A stretch of 35,925 nucleotides of DNA from JALELF01 sp964473455 (GTDB lineage: Bacteria; Bacillota_I; Bacilli_A; RF39; UBA660): assembly GCA_964473455.1 (NCBI GenBank), contig CAYYQX010000006.1, positions 1 through 35,925 of the forward strand. Reading direction: 5' to 3'. The notes under the pieces were generated by a model, which did not search any database, had not been told where the DNA came from, and was given only the letters and a program-made list of their open reading frames with translations. Numbering within the stretch: the stretch's first letter is position 1; each line of letters begins with the position of its first letter. Below, piece after piece: positions 17,205 to 24,859 of this stretch. A program made the position numbers and the translations under genes.

Positions 17205-17960
17205 TTAATTATATAATCTATAATACTCTTCTGTCGCTACTTGTTTTGGTGCTTCTCCTTTTGCGCAGCTAATCGCACTCAATGGACACCTATTAGAACA
17301 ATTAGTACAATTATGCGCAGATAAATATTCGTATAAGGTTGGAATTGTTGGATCTTCAATTTTGTTTTCTTCCTCATCGCTTGCTTTATCACTTTCTACT
17401 ACATTTATTTCATCTTTTTCTTTTAAATTGTTTTTATGACTATATATATATTTATCTATTGTCTCTTTAAAGCCTAATAAAGACAAGGCAACTATTAGAA
17501 AAAGCAATATAAATTTAATTGATTTTTTGTTTTTTATTTTAAATTTTGTTTCAACAAATGTGCTTATTAACTTAATATGTAATAGGGTGTGTACGATTAC
17601 AGTACCCATAAATAATTTAGCGACAAGTGTATGTATTTGATATAAATTGTTAATATTAACAGTTATAAAAGTAAATAAACTTTTTGACATTAATATACCT
17701 GTTACAGTTATTAAAAGTAGTAAAATCCATAAAATATAGTCAATTATATAATTTAAAATCAATTTAAAGTTAAATTTTTTACTTTTTATTTGGTTAAAGA
17801 CACTCTTTAACCATTTACTATTTTTATATTTGTGATAAGTGGCAAAAGCAAACATAACTATTCCTAAAAGCTCATGCAAAAGATTACCTGTAAAGGCATA
17901 ATTCATAAGAAGAATTGTACTTATAAATAATAATAAATCTATAATTAATTTTTTAGTCAT
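17205..17960 (-). CDS. Predicted haem-b membrane protein with a C-terminal four-cysteine motif
   Basis: 251 residues with about four membrane helices (about 5-25, 30-45, 68-90, 108-135, plus one near 148-165). Helix histidines H29, H43, H110, H124 and H128 are placed as in cytochrome b561/DUF4405-like proteins, so a haem is plausible. After a charged linker, the C-terminus carries CTNCSNRCPLSAISCAKG, a C-x2-C-x3-C-x6-C motif that could hold an Fe-S cluster or metal. Together this looks like a membrane electron-transfer protein. It is divergently transcribed from superoxide reductase 97 bases away, which supports a redox role. Precise partner and direction of electron flow are unknown. Confidence 0.7.
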   Translation of the reverse strand: MTKKLIIDLLLFISTILLMNYAFTGNLLHELLGIVMFAFATYHKYKNSKWLKSVFNQIKSKKFNFKLILNYIIDYILWILLLLITVTGILMSKSLFTFITVNINNLYQIHTLVAKLFMGTVIVHTLLHIKLISTFVETKFKIKNKKSIKFILLFLIVALSLLGFKETIDKYIYSHKNNLKEKDEINVVESDKASDEEENKIEDPTIPTLYEYLSAHNCTNCSNRCPLSAISCAKGEAPKQVATEEYYRLYN

Positions 17961-18007
17961 AAACCTATTATATTATACTTTTGTGAAAAAATGAAGGAAT
18001 TTGTTTA

Positions 18008-18036
18008 TTGGCAATATAGTAAAATTATGTTATACT
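18008..18036 (+). promoter_or_regulatory. Sigma-A promoter of the superoxide reductase gene
   Basis: TTGGCA (18008-18013), 17 bases, TATACT (18031-18036). Transcription would start near 18043, only about 15 bases before the ATG, so an upstream in-frame TTG at 18001 cannot be the start. Confidence 0.7.
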
Positions 18037-18057
18037 TTTTCTAGAAAGGATGGTAAT

Positions 18058-18438
18058 ATGAAATTTTATAAGTGTAACATATGTGGAAATGTAGTTGACT
18101 TAGTTGTTGAAGGCGGAGGAACTCTTGTTTGTTGCGGAGAAGATATGGAATTATTAACTCCAAAAGAAATGGAAGAAGGTAGTGAAAAACATCTTCCTGT
18201 AGCTACTTTAAACGGTAATAAATTAACTGTTAGAGTTGGTAGTGTTCCTCATCCTATGGAAGAAAATCACTTTATTAATTTTATTCTTTTAAAGTATAAT
18301 GGTAAAGTTGGGCGAAAAGATTTAAATCCAGGCGAGGCGCCTGAAAAGACTTTCACAATTGATGAAGATTTTACAGAAATAGAGATTTATGAATATTGTA
18401 ATGTTCACGGTCTTTGGAAAACAACATTTAGAAAATAA
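18058..18438 (+). CDS. Superoxide reductase (desulfoferrodoxin, two-iron type)
   Basis: Cytoplasmic non-haem iron enzyme of anaerobes that reduces superoxide to hydrogen peroxide without making oxygen. 126 residues. The N-terminal rubredoxin-like FeS4 centre uses C6, C9, C25 and C26 (CNICG and CC). The catalytic iron ligands follow in order: the E43-K-H45 pair, H65, H71, then C114 and H117 in EYCNVHGLW. All ligands are present, so it should be active as a 2Fe class I enzyme. Start chosen at ATG 18058 with GAAAGGATGG before it. Points to a strict anaerobe. The divergent haem/Fe-S membrane protein could feed electrons, but this is inference. Confidence 0.95.
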   Translation: MKFYKCNICGNVVDLVVEGGGTLVCCGEDMELLTPKEMEEGSEKHLPVATLNGNKLTVRVGSVPHPMEENHFINFILLKYNGKVGRKDLNPGEAPEKTFTIDEDFTEIEIYEYCNVHGLWKTTFRK

Positions 18439-18522
18439 ATATTAAAATTAATTTTATTAAAGAGTATTGTCAAGTTTATAAGTATTAATATGCATTCTAA
18501 TTTAATGAAAGGAGAAATAAAT

Positions 18523-18810
18523 ATGGCTATAAATACTAAATGCCCAAAATGTGGTGGATCGCATGTACAATTATCAGATGAGTCTAGCAAACATGGCTGT
18601 CTTTGGACAATTCTGTTTGGAATCTACTATATTTCTTGGCTAATAATAAAGTATATGATAGGATTGATTATATTTGTTTTTTTTGACTGGTGGATGGCAA
18701 TAATATGTAACGCAAATAATAAAGGATATATATGGCAATCAAAAAAATGGTTTTCTAATAAAAGAAAAATCTACTATTGCCACGACTGTGGTTATAATTT
18801 CAAAGCATAA
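18523..18810 (+). CDS. Zinc-ribbon protein with two membrane segments
   Basis: 95 residues, no named family known to me. Start at the ATG at 18523, with AAAGGAG before it. One half of a zinc ribbon is at each end: CPKCGG at the N-terminus and CHDCGYNFKA at the C-terminus, and between them two hydrophobic segments (about 32-58 and 60-70) rich in W, I and F. Both ribbon halves would meet on the cytoplasmic side if the segments form a hairpin. Follows superoxide reductase by 84 bases. A U-tailed hairpin ends it at 18846-18873. Confidence 0.7.
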   Translation: MAINTKCPKCGGSHVQLSDESSKHGCLWTILFGIYYISWLIIKYMIGLIIFVFFDWWMAIICNANNKGYIWQSKKWFSNKRKIYYCHDCGYNFKA

Positions 18811-18845
18811 AATACAAAATCAATAAAAGTGAAACAGGAAAAATA

Positions 18846-18873
18846 AACAAGTACAAAACAGTGCTTGTTTTTT
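18846..18873 (+). terminator. Intrinsic terminator, probably bidirectional
   Basis: AACAAGTAC pairs with GTGCTTGTT (18846-18854 with 18861-18869, one G-U), loop of six, then four or more T. On the minus strand the same hairpin is followed by TTATTTTT, so it may also stop transcripts of the 18938-19864 gene. Confidence 0.75.
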
Positions 18874-18937
18874 ATTATGCTAATTTGACTTTGCTTTCCT
18901 TTTTTATATAAACTAGTTTGTTCAACAAAAAAAATGT

Positions 18938-19864
18938 TTAACGTGTTTTTGGTTGTGATGCCAACTCTAAATGCGCATTCCAATCATTATATATTTGCTG
19001 TATTTGCTCTTTAGAAAGTGTTTCCTCAGCACTATTGGCAACAACAAAGTCAGGTATATTCTCTTCTTTCCACGGTAGTTTCTTTAAAGTTAGTACTTTG
19101 GGATTATCCCACGCGAAAGAAGTGAATTGCTCTTTTTGATTTTGATCTTCCGTTGCCCCAAACAACATGCGAGCTCTTTCAATCAAACCATCAACATATT
19201 CTCTTTTTAATAAACCGCCTGTCCTATATTCGAACCTACCGACTGGAGTAACAATGCCCAAAAATGCGTTCTCATTAAAAGCTAATGCCATCGGCATGCC
19301 GTTTTGACCATCTACATATTTTATTTTATCATTTTCATAGTTTTTCATTTTTAAAAGTAATGAAACTTCCCCGTCACTTAATTCAGACGACAATAATTCG
19401 TTAAAAACGCGGTAAACATCTTTAAGCATTTCTCTGTTTTTTTCGAATCTCTCATTTCCAAAATCTCTTGGTCTAGAAACACCTAACTGTGTTAACTCTG
19501 TTTTTTTTGGTTCTTCCAATACTTCTGGGTCTTTTTGTTTCTCAAGTTCTTGCATTTGGCTTTTCTCTTCTTTTCTTATTCTTGACAATTCTCTTTTAGC
19601 TCTGAAGGTCTTTATTCCACCCATTATAGTTTTTACTACACCAAAAGTCCCAATTCCTCCAACTATTAACGGAGAAATTATTCCACCAGCAATGGTTGCG
19701 AAAACTTTATCTAAAGCAACTATTGCAGGGATAGAAGGATATACAAGTAATAATGCGGCTGTGGCAGCTATAATTGCTACACCCGAAATAATTTTTTTTA
19801 ATCCTTTACCATATTTCTTATGCGCCTTATCTTTCTTTTCCTCTATTTCTTTTAATTTGTCCAT
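18938..19864 (-). CDS. Unknown protein with two glycine-rich membrane segments and a cytosolic domain
   Basis: 308 residues. Start at ATG 19864 directly after GGGAGGAAAT; a TTG four codons upstream would use the ribosome site itself. A lysine-rich N-terminal helix (1-22) is followed by two hydrophobic segments (about 24-41 and 56-78) with many glycines, a basic coiled-coil stretch (85-115) and then a folded-looking region (125-300) with a GRFEYRTGGLLKREYVDGL piece. The general plan (charged helix, Gly-rich membrane block, charged helix) recalls the unknown proteins at 5607-6828, but I see no clear alignment. Function unknown. Promoter is divergent to the serine hydrolase. Confidence 0.65.
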   Translation of the reverse strand: MDKLKEIEEKKDKAHKKYGKGLKKIISGVAIIAATAALLLVYPSIPAIVALDKVFATIAGGIISPLIVGGIGTFGVVKTIMGGIKTFRAKRELSRIRKEEKSQMQELEKQKDPEVLEEPKKTELTQLGVSRPRDFGNERFEKNREMLKDVYRVFNELLSSELSDGEVSLLLKMKNYENDKIKYVDGQNGMPMALAFNENAFLGIVTPVGRFEYRTGGLLKREYVDGLIERARMLFGATEDQNQKEQFTSFAWDNPKVLTLKKLPWKEENIPDFVVANSAEETLSKEQIQQIYNDWNAHLELASQPKTR

Positions 19865-19888
19865 ATTTCCTCCCAACTCTTTTTTTAT

Positions 19889-19917
19889 ATTATAGCACTT
19901 ATATTTGACTTTATAAA
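19889..19917 (-). promoter_or_regulatory. Promoter of the 18938-19864 gene
   Basis: Minus strand: TTTATA (19912-19917), 17 bases, TATAAT (19889-19894), 25 bases before the start codon. Its -35 box lies inside the spacer of the plus-strand promoter next to it, so the two divergent genes compete for the same 45 bases. Confidence 0.5.
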
Positions 19918-19933
19918 TATTTTTATCTATAAT
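19905..19933 (+). promoter_or_regulatory. Strong sigma-A promoter of the serine hydrolase gene
   Basis: TTGACT (19905-19910), exactly 17 bases, TATAAT (19928-19933), 25 bases before the ATG. Near consensus. Confidence 0.75.
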
Positions 19934-19958
19934 AACAGAGCAATAAAAAGGAGAACTT

Positions 19959-21236
19959 ATGGTTAAAGAAGTCTTGGCAAGAGAAGCTTTTAGAAAAACA
20001 ATGCATGAATTTTGGTTAAATGGCGCTGATTATGAAACAATAGGAATTAATGAAAGTTTACTTGTTTCTATTTTAACTAAGTTTGATGATAGAGAAATAG
20101 AAGAGCTTATTGAAAAGCTATCCGTTGAATATTATCAATTATCCGAACAGATAGTAGGTAAATTATCGCCAGGTCTTGCAAGTTCAATTCGCACTGATAA
20201 AGGTCTTCAAACAGAGGTTTATGGTGGATTTATAAGTGATGATTCTTCTACTAAAATAGATGAAAATACAAGGTTTGATTTAGCTTCCATTTCAAAATTA
20301 TTTTTTATTATCGCAGTTATGGAAGAACAAAAAAAATATCAGGAAGAAAGAAAAATTGATATATATAAAACAATAGCTGGTTGTAATTCAACTTACGCAA
20401 ATCTTAAAGTTAGAATAGTAGATGCCCTACGTTTTGATTATGAACTAAAAACAACAATGAGGATAGATGAGAAAACGCAAAGCGGAGAATTTACGCACAC
20501 CACAGAGGAAATAATTAATAGTATTTTGCCTTTAACTGAAATCGAAAAAAAAGAATTTACTTATTCTGATATTCCTCATATAATTATTAGTCAAATGTTT
20601 CCATATAAACAGATATTTAATGCTTTATTTATTCAGCAATTAGGAATGAAGCAAACAGGCTTTAACCCTGATGCAGATGTTATAACAACAGGTGGAAATA
20701 TAACCAATCTTCATTTAGTTCATGACTCAAAATGCCAAACTCTTGGTGGGTTTTCTGGTCATGCTGGTGTTTTTTCAACTGCGACTGATTTATTAAAATT
20801 ACAAAAGTTGATTGGCTGGTTAATTAATTATAATCCTGAACTTTATAATGAAATAATTAGAAAAAGAAGTTTAGATGAGCATAATAAAGGCAACAAAATG
20901 GGAATGATGTATATTAAACATCCAAAAAGCCTAGCAATTACAGAAGTCTCTGAATTTGCAAGTCTTAAATCTATTGCCAGTACTGGGTTTACCGGAACAT
21001 GGGCATTATATGATCCAATGAATCATTTTGCGGCTAACTTTTTAACTAATCCATTATCTACTAAGAGCGGTGAAAAGCCAAAGACTTACGTTTATATGAT
21101 GGATGAATATAAAAGAGCTATCAGTACTACTGCTTTTTGTTTAAGAGTCTTAGAAAAATATTTAGAATATACTAGAGGCCTAAAAGAGTTTGATAAACCA
21201 AAAATTGCTTGTAAAAAGTTAAAAAAAAGAAGTTAA
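19959..21236 (+). CDS. Beta-lactamase-fold serine hydrolase (class C/EstB-like)
   Basis: 425 residues of the serine beta-lactamase/penicillin-binding-like superfamily. Key residues: S110xxK113 in ASISKLFF (nucleophile and base), Y202-S-D in TYSDIPH (the YxN site, with D for N), GGFSGHAGVFSTATDL, and TGFTGT at about 335 (the KTG-equivalent, as in EstB esterases). No signal peptide or membrane helix is present, so it should be cytoplasmic, unlike most beta-lactamases; an N-terminal 70-residue helical part with no homologue recognised precedes the core. ATG follows AAAAAGGAG. Substrate unknown; esterase, amidase or D-peptidase are possible. Converges tail to tail with the WG-repeat-like gene. 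Confidence 0.85.
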   Translation: MVKEVLAREAFRKTMHEFWLNGADYETIGINESLLVSILTKFDDREIEELIEKLSVEYYQLSEQIVGKLSPGLASSIRTDKGLQTEVYGGFISDDSSTKIDENTRFDLASISKLFFIIAVMEEQKKYQEERKIDIYKTIAGCNSTYANLKVRIVDALRFDYELKTTMRIDEKTQSGEFTHTTEEIINSILPLTEIEKKEFTYSDIPHIIISQMFPYKQIFNALFIQQLGMKQTGFNPDADVITTGGNITNLHLVHDSKCQTLGGFSGHAGVFSTATDLLKLQKLIGWLINYNPELYNEIIRKRSLDEHNKGNKMGMMYIKHPKSLAITEVSEFASLKSIASTGFTGTWALYDPMNHFAANFLTNPLSTKSGEKPKTYVYMMDEYKRAISTTAFCLRVLEKYLEYTRGLKEFDKPKIACKKLKKRS

Positions 21237-21260
21237 TTTTTATAACTTCTTTTTTTTAAC
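21218..21260. terminator. Perfect 18-bp bidirectional terminator inside the 3' ends of two convergent genes
   Basis: GTT-A8-GAAGTTA (21218-21235) and its exact reverse complement (21243-21260), with a seven-base loop. The two stop codons lie in or next to the loop: the hydrolase stop (TAA at 21234-21236) and the WG-like gene stop (21240-21242). The stem encodes lysine-rich ends of both proteins, so coding and termination share the same bases. Confidence 0.8.
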
Positions 21261-23129
21261 CAGTTGAGGATACTTATCTTGCAAATCTTTATTGCCTTTA
21301 TATATTGACAATAAAGTAGCATCAACTTGAGCAGCTTTAACATTTTCGATTTCAGTACATTTTCTATCATGGCCTTCTAAGCTTGTATCATTAACTACTA
21401 CAATACCATACTTGCTTTCATAAGCCGTAATATATAGATTATAAACTTCAAAAGTTAATTTTTCAAAATGTCCGTTTGTATAAAAATAATAGACGTCATC
21501 TACAGTAAACACAGCGGCTTCTTGAAATTCAACACTATCCTGTACTGGCATAATTTTTGCATCTGCAGGAAAAGTTTTTAGCAGTGTGTTTTCATAATTA
21601 TATACATAAACATTGGTTTTGTCTTGACATACCATTATATGTTCATATAATTTTACATCTTCAAAGTCTATAGTTGATAGAAACTTTGCCGGGATCATAG
21701 AACTGTTGAATTTGCTAATTTCATATTTTACAAGTTCATAAGTTCCATCTTCTTTTTTTATAGAGAAATGTACGTTTCTTCTAAGGCCGTCTTCTTTTTC
21801 GGCAAAGTGAACATCTATTTGATTGTGTTTTGGTTCTATGACTTTTTCACCATTAAGAACCATTCCAAATTTACCATCTACTTCTATCCTAAAAAGAGAG
21901 TCGTCTAAGAGAGTAACATCATCCAGTTGATTAATAATCGAACAATTATTGTGCTTTAAAAATATAATACCTTTTTTACCGTTTTTCTCAAAAATAATGC
22001 GGTCTTTTAATATTTCAATAATTTTGCAATCTCTTACTAAAGGCTTTTCTCTCAAATATGATGTTATAATATCACAAGATCCTCCATTAACAAGAATATA
22101 GCACTCATACATGCAAGCCATTACATTATCATACTTAGCTTCTAGGAGAAAACTCTTTTGCCATAATTCTTTAAAAAGTCCGCGTTTTTGATTGCTATGC
22201 AAGAAAAATATACCATTATATGTCGTATATTGTATATTATCATAGCTATTCTCTAGTACTTGTGTAAATGAGCTGTTTTTGCTTTGATCATAATTGTACA
22301 CTATATTAAAAATTCCATACTTATGTTTTTCTTGCCCAATAAACCAATAAGTTTCTTTATCATTGCTTTGTTGAACATGAGCATAATTTATTTCATCACA
22401 GTCAGGCACATCAAATAATAATTTTGTGCCACAGCTTTCTAGCTTGTAAATTGAAATTCCTGATTCCCTTTTGCAATAAATAATGGTATTATCGGTTGGC
22501 TCAAAAGAAATTTCTTCAAACATAGGACTTTTTGTTTGTATCTTGTCTCCTGACATACAAGTGAAAAATTTATTGCTCCCCTTTGTATATATTATGAAGT
22601 TTTTTCTTATATCTATATTATCATACTCTACTGGCTCTATAAGACCATGTTTTGTAGTATATAGGCCTTTCTTACTTCCGTTTGAAAAAACAAAAAAGTC
22701 TTCTCCGTAATAGTCTAAAATCCATTCTATATTATCATATCCATTATTAAAAATCTCAGGATTTGTCCTAAATGATTTTATATCAAACAAAAAACATTTA
22801 CCTGTCTGAGGATTTTTTATAATTATAAGACCATAATCACCGCTTGCCATATAAGTTACTATACAGTCTTCAGCAAGCATTTTTTTCTCTATCGCATCAT
22901 AAATACGGAGAGGCGCTGAAGCTGCATTTTGTATGCTTGTTTGGAAGAAAAAACCATTTTGGCAGTCATATGTTGTGTTAAACCACCCAAAATCTCCCAC
23001 AATTTTATTACTTTTTACATCAATTAATCCGGTTGCTCCATTTATAGTGCTCATTAATGCTGTGTCTTGAATTAAAACTACTAATTCATATAAATTTTGT
23101 TTTTTAATAACTGAACTTGTTTTTTTCAT
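21240..23129 (-). CDS. Large WG-repeat-like protein
   Basis: 629 residues, no signal peptide and no membrane helix. Repeated short units of the type G-[LIMV]-[YF]-[...]-[IVL]-[...]-Y-D-[NE]-[IV] occur through the chain, for example KKGLYTTKHG...EYDNID, RGLFKELWQK...KYDNV, KYGIFNIVYNYD, FGMVLNGEKV and KYGIVVVND. This spacing fits degenerate WG beta repeats, which are widespread in Firmicutes and Bacteroidota with no settled role. An ATG at 23129 is preceded by AGGGAT and by a TTG one codon upstream that could also serve. Converges with the serine hydrolase with three bases between stops. Confidence 0.7.
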   Translation of the reverse strand: MKKTSSVIKKQNLYELVVLIQDTALMSTINGATGLIDVKSNKIVGDFGWFNTTYDCQNGFFFQTSIQNAASAPLRIYDAIEKKMLAEDCIVTYMASGDYGLIIIKNPQTGKCFLFDIKSFRTNPEIFNNGYDNIEWILDYYGEDFFVFSNGSKKGLYTTKHGLIEPVEYDNIDIRKNFIIYTKGSNKFFTCMSGDKIQTKSPMFEEISFEPTDNTIIYCKRESGISIYKLESCGTKLLFDVPDCDEINYAHVQQSNDKETYWFIGQEKHKYGIFNIVYNYDQSKNSSFTQVLENSYDNIQYTTYNGIFFLHSNQKRGLFKELWQKSFLLEAKYDNVMACMYECYILVNGGSCDIITSYLREKPLVRDCKIIEILKDRIIFEKNGKKGIIFLKHNNCSIINQLDDVTLLDDSLFRIEVDGKFGMVLNGEKVIEPKHNQIDVHFAEKEDGLRRNVHFSIKKEDGTYELVKYEISKFNSSMIPAKFLSTIDFEDVKLYEHIMVCQDKTNVYVYNYENTLLKTFPADAKIMPVQDSVEFQEAAVFTVDDVYYFYTNGHFEKLTFEVYNLYITAYESKYGIVVVNDTSLEGHDRKCTEIENVKAAQVDATLLSIYKGNKDLQDKYPQLVKKKKL

Positions 23130-23265
23130 CAATCATCCCTACTTTCTTTTAACTTTAAATATATAATATAAAGTTTTTGCGTTATAATTCTCTATTCTAT
23201 CACAAAAAAATAATATTTCAAGTTTAAAGCGAGCCTTTTATTTTTTATTTGAGCAAAAGTGAGCA

Positions 23266-23288
23266 AAATAAAACGAGCCTTTTCGCTC
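23266..23288 (-). terminator. Probable terminator of the HEPN/glycosylase-like unit
   Basis: Minus strand GAGC, six bases, GCTC (23285-23288 with 23275-23278), then GTTTTATTTT. The stem is short. A second AAAAGGCTCG copy lies 45 bases further downstream (around 23231-23240), so part of this tail is repeated. The stretch 23130-23303 otherwise shows no gene. Confidence 0.4.
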
Positions 23289-23303
23289 ATCTTTATTATT
23301 CCA

Positions 23304-24068
23304 CTATCTAACACTTCTTTTGATTTCTTTAAACCCATTTCTGCTCCATAACCACAATGGTGTATGAATATCTATTGGACTGTAATTTGAATTTGCCAAT
23401 AAGTCTTTCCATCTTTTAATAACTATGCTTTGAACATTTGAACTTGCAAACTCTTCATCTGTAATTAAGGAAAGTTGGTGTGTTGCTTTTACTACGTGTG
23501 TGTCTGGTGCAACGGTTAACTCGTTAATATTTTTATATTTTCTATCTGTATATTGATAGATAACATAAAGCCAATAATTACATATTTTTGTACCTGATAA
23601 ATATGGAAATAACGATTTTTTCTGAACTTGTATAAACTCTCTTATCTTATTCACATCATTATCAAATGAATCAAATAATCTTCTTATATCACCATCATAT
23701 AAACTAACAATAGTGTTACACAATTTAATCCAAATTTCGGTTTGTTTGTTTTTTTGTAATGCCACTTTATATTTTGTTAAAGCATTTTGCACTTCTTCAA
23801 ATGTTTTATTTGCCACCTCTAAAGGGTTAAATACAAAACAAGTATCTTTATCTCTATATGTTTTGTTAGCACTTTCCCATAAAACATAAGAATTTCTTTG
23901 ATAGTTTAAAGCCATAGGCAATGTAAAATACAAGTAATTTTCTTTAGAATTTTTTTCTAACTTTGGGTTTTCGTCTTCTGGCATTATTTCGCCACCTAGT
24001 TCCCCTGCTCTATACATATCAATTAAAGAAATAGCATCATCTAAAATCTCATTATCATTTTTTATCAT
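23304..24068 (-). CDS. Possible HhH-GPD-type (DNA glycosylase-like) protein
   Basis: 254 residues; I do not recognise a named family. About residues 160-205 read FPYLSGTKICNYWL, then APDTHVVKATHQLSL, which resembles the L-P-G-V-G-R-K-T-A-N hairpin and P-V-D-T-H-V-R-R sequence of HhH-GPD base-excision glycosylases, with the catalytic aspartate present and a lysine (in GTKIC) near the position of the lyase lysine. No Fe-S cysteine cluster follows. The rest is helical. It starts 38 bases after the HEPN-like gene on the same strand. No standard ribosome site; GAGATGTGA is the only candidate. This assignment rests on short motifs only. Confidence 0.4.
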   Translation of the reverse strand: MIKNDNEILDDAISLIDMYRAGELGGEIMPEDENPKLEKNSKENYLYFTLPMALNYQRNSYVLWESANKTYRDKDTCFVFNPLEVANKTFEEVQNALTKYKVALQKNKQTEIWIKLCNTIVSLYDGDIRRLFDSFDNDVNKIREFIQVQKKSLFPYLSGTKICNYWLYVIYQYTDRKYKNINELTVAPDTHVVKATHQLSLITDEEFASSNVQSIVIKRWKDLLANSNYSPIDIHTPLWLWSRNGFKEIKRSVR

Positions 24069-24106
24069 TATTCACATCTCATTTCACTATATTAATTTAC
24101 CATAAA

Positions 24107-24562
24107 TTAAAATCTGGCATACTTAGACACTTTTGCAATATCATGAATTAATTTTGCAAAAGATTCTTCACTCCAATATCTAGGATGCATATAGCCATGG
24201 GCAACACTGTGACGATTATCTCCGCAATCTGTTGATTTTGAAGAACAGAAATACTCTTTAATTTGATTTAAAAGCGCAATATATCCTGGATCTTCATTCT
24301 CCTTAATTGCTAATTCAATTAGTGCCTTACCCACTTGTCTTTTTATTTCTTTGCCATTTTTATCAACCAACTCACGCCCATATTCCGATGTCGTTGAACG
24401 TATAAGCTCCTCAAGGTAAGAATATATAAAAGGTATCAGTACAGAATACGAATCGGGAAATTGATTATAAATTTTTTTTACAATACTCAAATCAGGGCTC
24501 CAATTCCAACAGTGAGAGTACCCAATTAATTCTTCAAAATCTTTTTCAATTAATTGATTCAT
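24107..24562 (-). CDS. HEPN-like domain protein (possible RNase)
   Basis: 151 residues, mostly helical. Near the C-terminus DNRHSVAHGYMHPR matches the HEPN signature R-x4-6-H: an Arg (with preceding Asn) followed after four residues by a His and Gly, in a helix after a longer helical bundle. Many HEPN proteins with this motif are toxin or abortive-infection RNases; others are non-catalytic. Ribosome site AAAGGTGAT precedes the ATG. Promoter TGTTATAAT (extended -10) at 24608-24616. Not followed by a MNT antitoxin gene; instead the possible HhH-GPD gene is next. A defence or stress role is inferred only. Confidence 0.55.
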   Translation of the reverse strand: MNQLIEKDFEELIGYSHCWNWSPDLSIVKKIYNQFPDSYSVLIPFIYSYLEELIRSTTSEYGRELVDKNGKEIKRQVGKALIELAIKENEDPGYIALLNQIKEYFCSSKSTDCGDNRHSVAHGYMHPRYWSEESFAKLIHDIAKVSKYARF

Positions 24563-24607
24563 TTTATCACCTTTAATTTATTAATAAATTAATCATTTCT
24601 TATATTA

Positions 24608-24616
24608 ATTATAACA
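24608..24616 (-). promoter_or_regulatory. Extended -10 promoter of the HEPN unit
   Basis: Minus strand TGTTATAAT (TATAAT at 24608-24613 with TG upstream), about 45 bases before the HEPN start. A -35 box is not clear, as allowed for extended -10 promoters. Confidence 0.45.
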
Positions 24617-24710
24617 TTATTTTATCAAAAATATTTGATTTAAAATTAAAAATGCCATCACTTTATGTCCTCAAAAATACACGACTATTCTTCTTCCCTT
24701 ATTCTTCCAC

Positions 24711-24733
24711 AAAAAATGGAGCCTCTCGGCTCC
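24711..24733 (-). terminator. Strong intrinsic terminator downstream of ftsEX
   Basis: GGAGCC stem (24718-24723 with 24728-24733), loop TCTC, then AAAAAA on the plus strand (a U run on minus). It is 127 bases downstream of the ftsX stop and would close the prfB-yitT-ftsE-ftsX transcript as well as the candidate RNA. Confidence 0.8.
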
Positions 24734-24802
24734 TTCAGGGGGTTTTGGTCGGTAACAATAACATTAAACCGTTAAAGTACCTAGCGTGACAAAATCACGC
24801 TA
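24711..24802 (-). ncRNA. Candidate structured small RNA ending in a terminator
   Basis: A gene-free stretch (24563-24859) contains, on the minus strand in order: a perfect 8-bp hairpin TAGCGTGA/TCACGCTA with a five-base loop (24782-24802); nested short helices GGT/ACC and CGGT/ACCG (24747-24781); a CCCCC run; and a strong terminator GGAGCC-GAGA-GGCTCC plus six T (24711-24733). It is more GC-rich than the surroundings. It may be a separate small RNA of about 90 bases or the structured 3' end of the ftsEX transcript. I could not match it to a known family; no promoter is obvious, so ftsEX readthrough may supply it. Confidence 0.4.
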
Positions 24803-24859
24803 TTGTAATTATAAATTAATGATGTTTAAAAGTCAATAATTTTTAAGCACTTCACATAA

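Noticed and set aside
18405..18590. Minus-strand frame over the superoxide reductase end and next gene
   Set aside because: Overlaps two well-supported plus-strand genes and lacks a ribosome site.
23130..23303. Short GAGCC/GAGCAAAA repeats as a CRISPR or mobile element end
   Set aside because: Only two or three irregular copies next to a terminator; no spacers and no element genes.
24711..24802. tracrRNA of a CRISPR-Cas9 system
   Set aside because: Terminator and hairpin arrangement looked similar, but there is no cas gene, no repeat array and no anti-repeat in the window.
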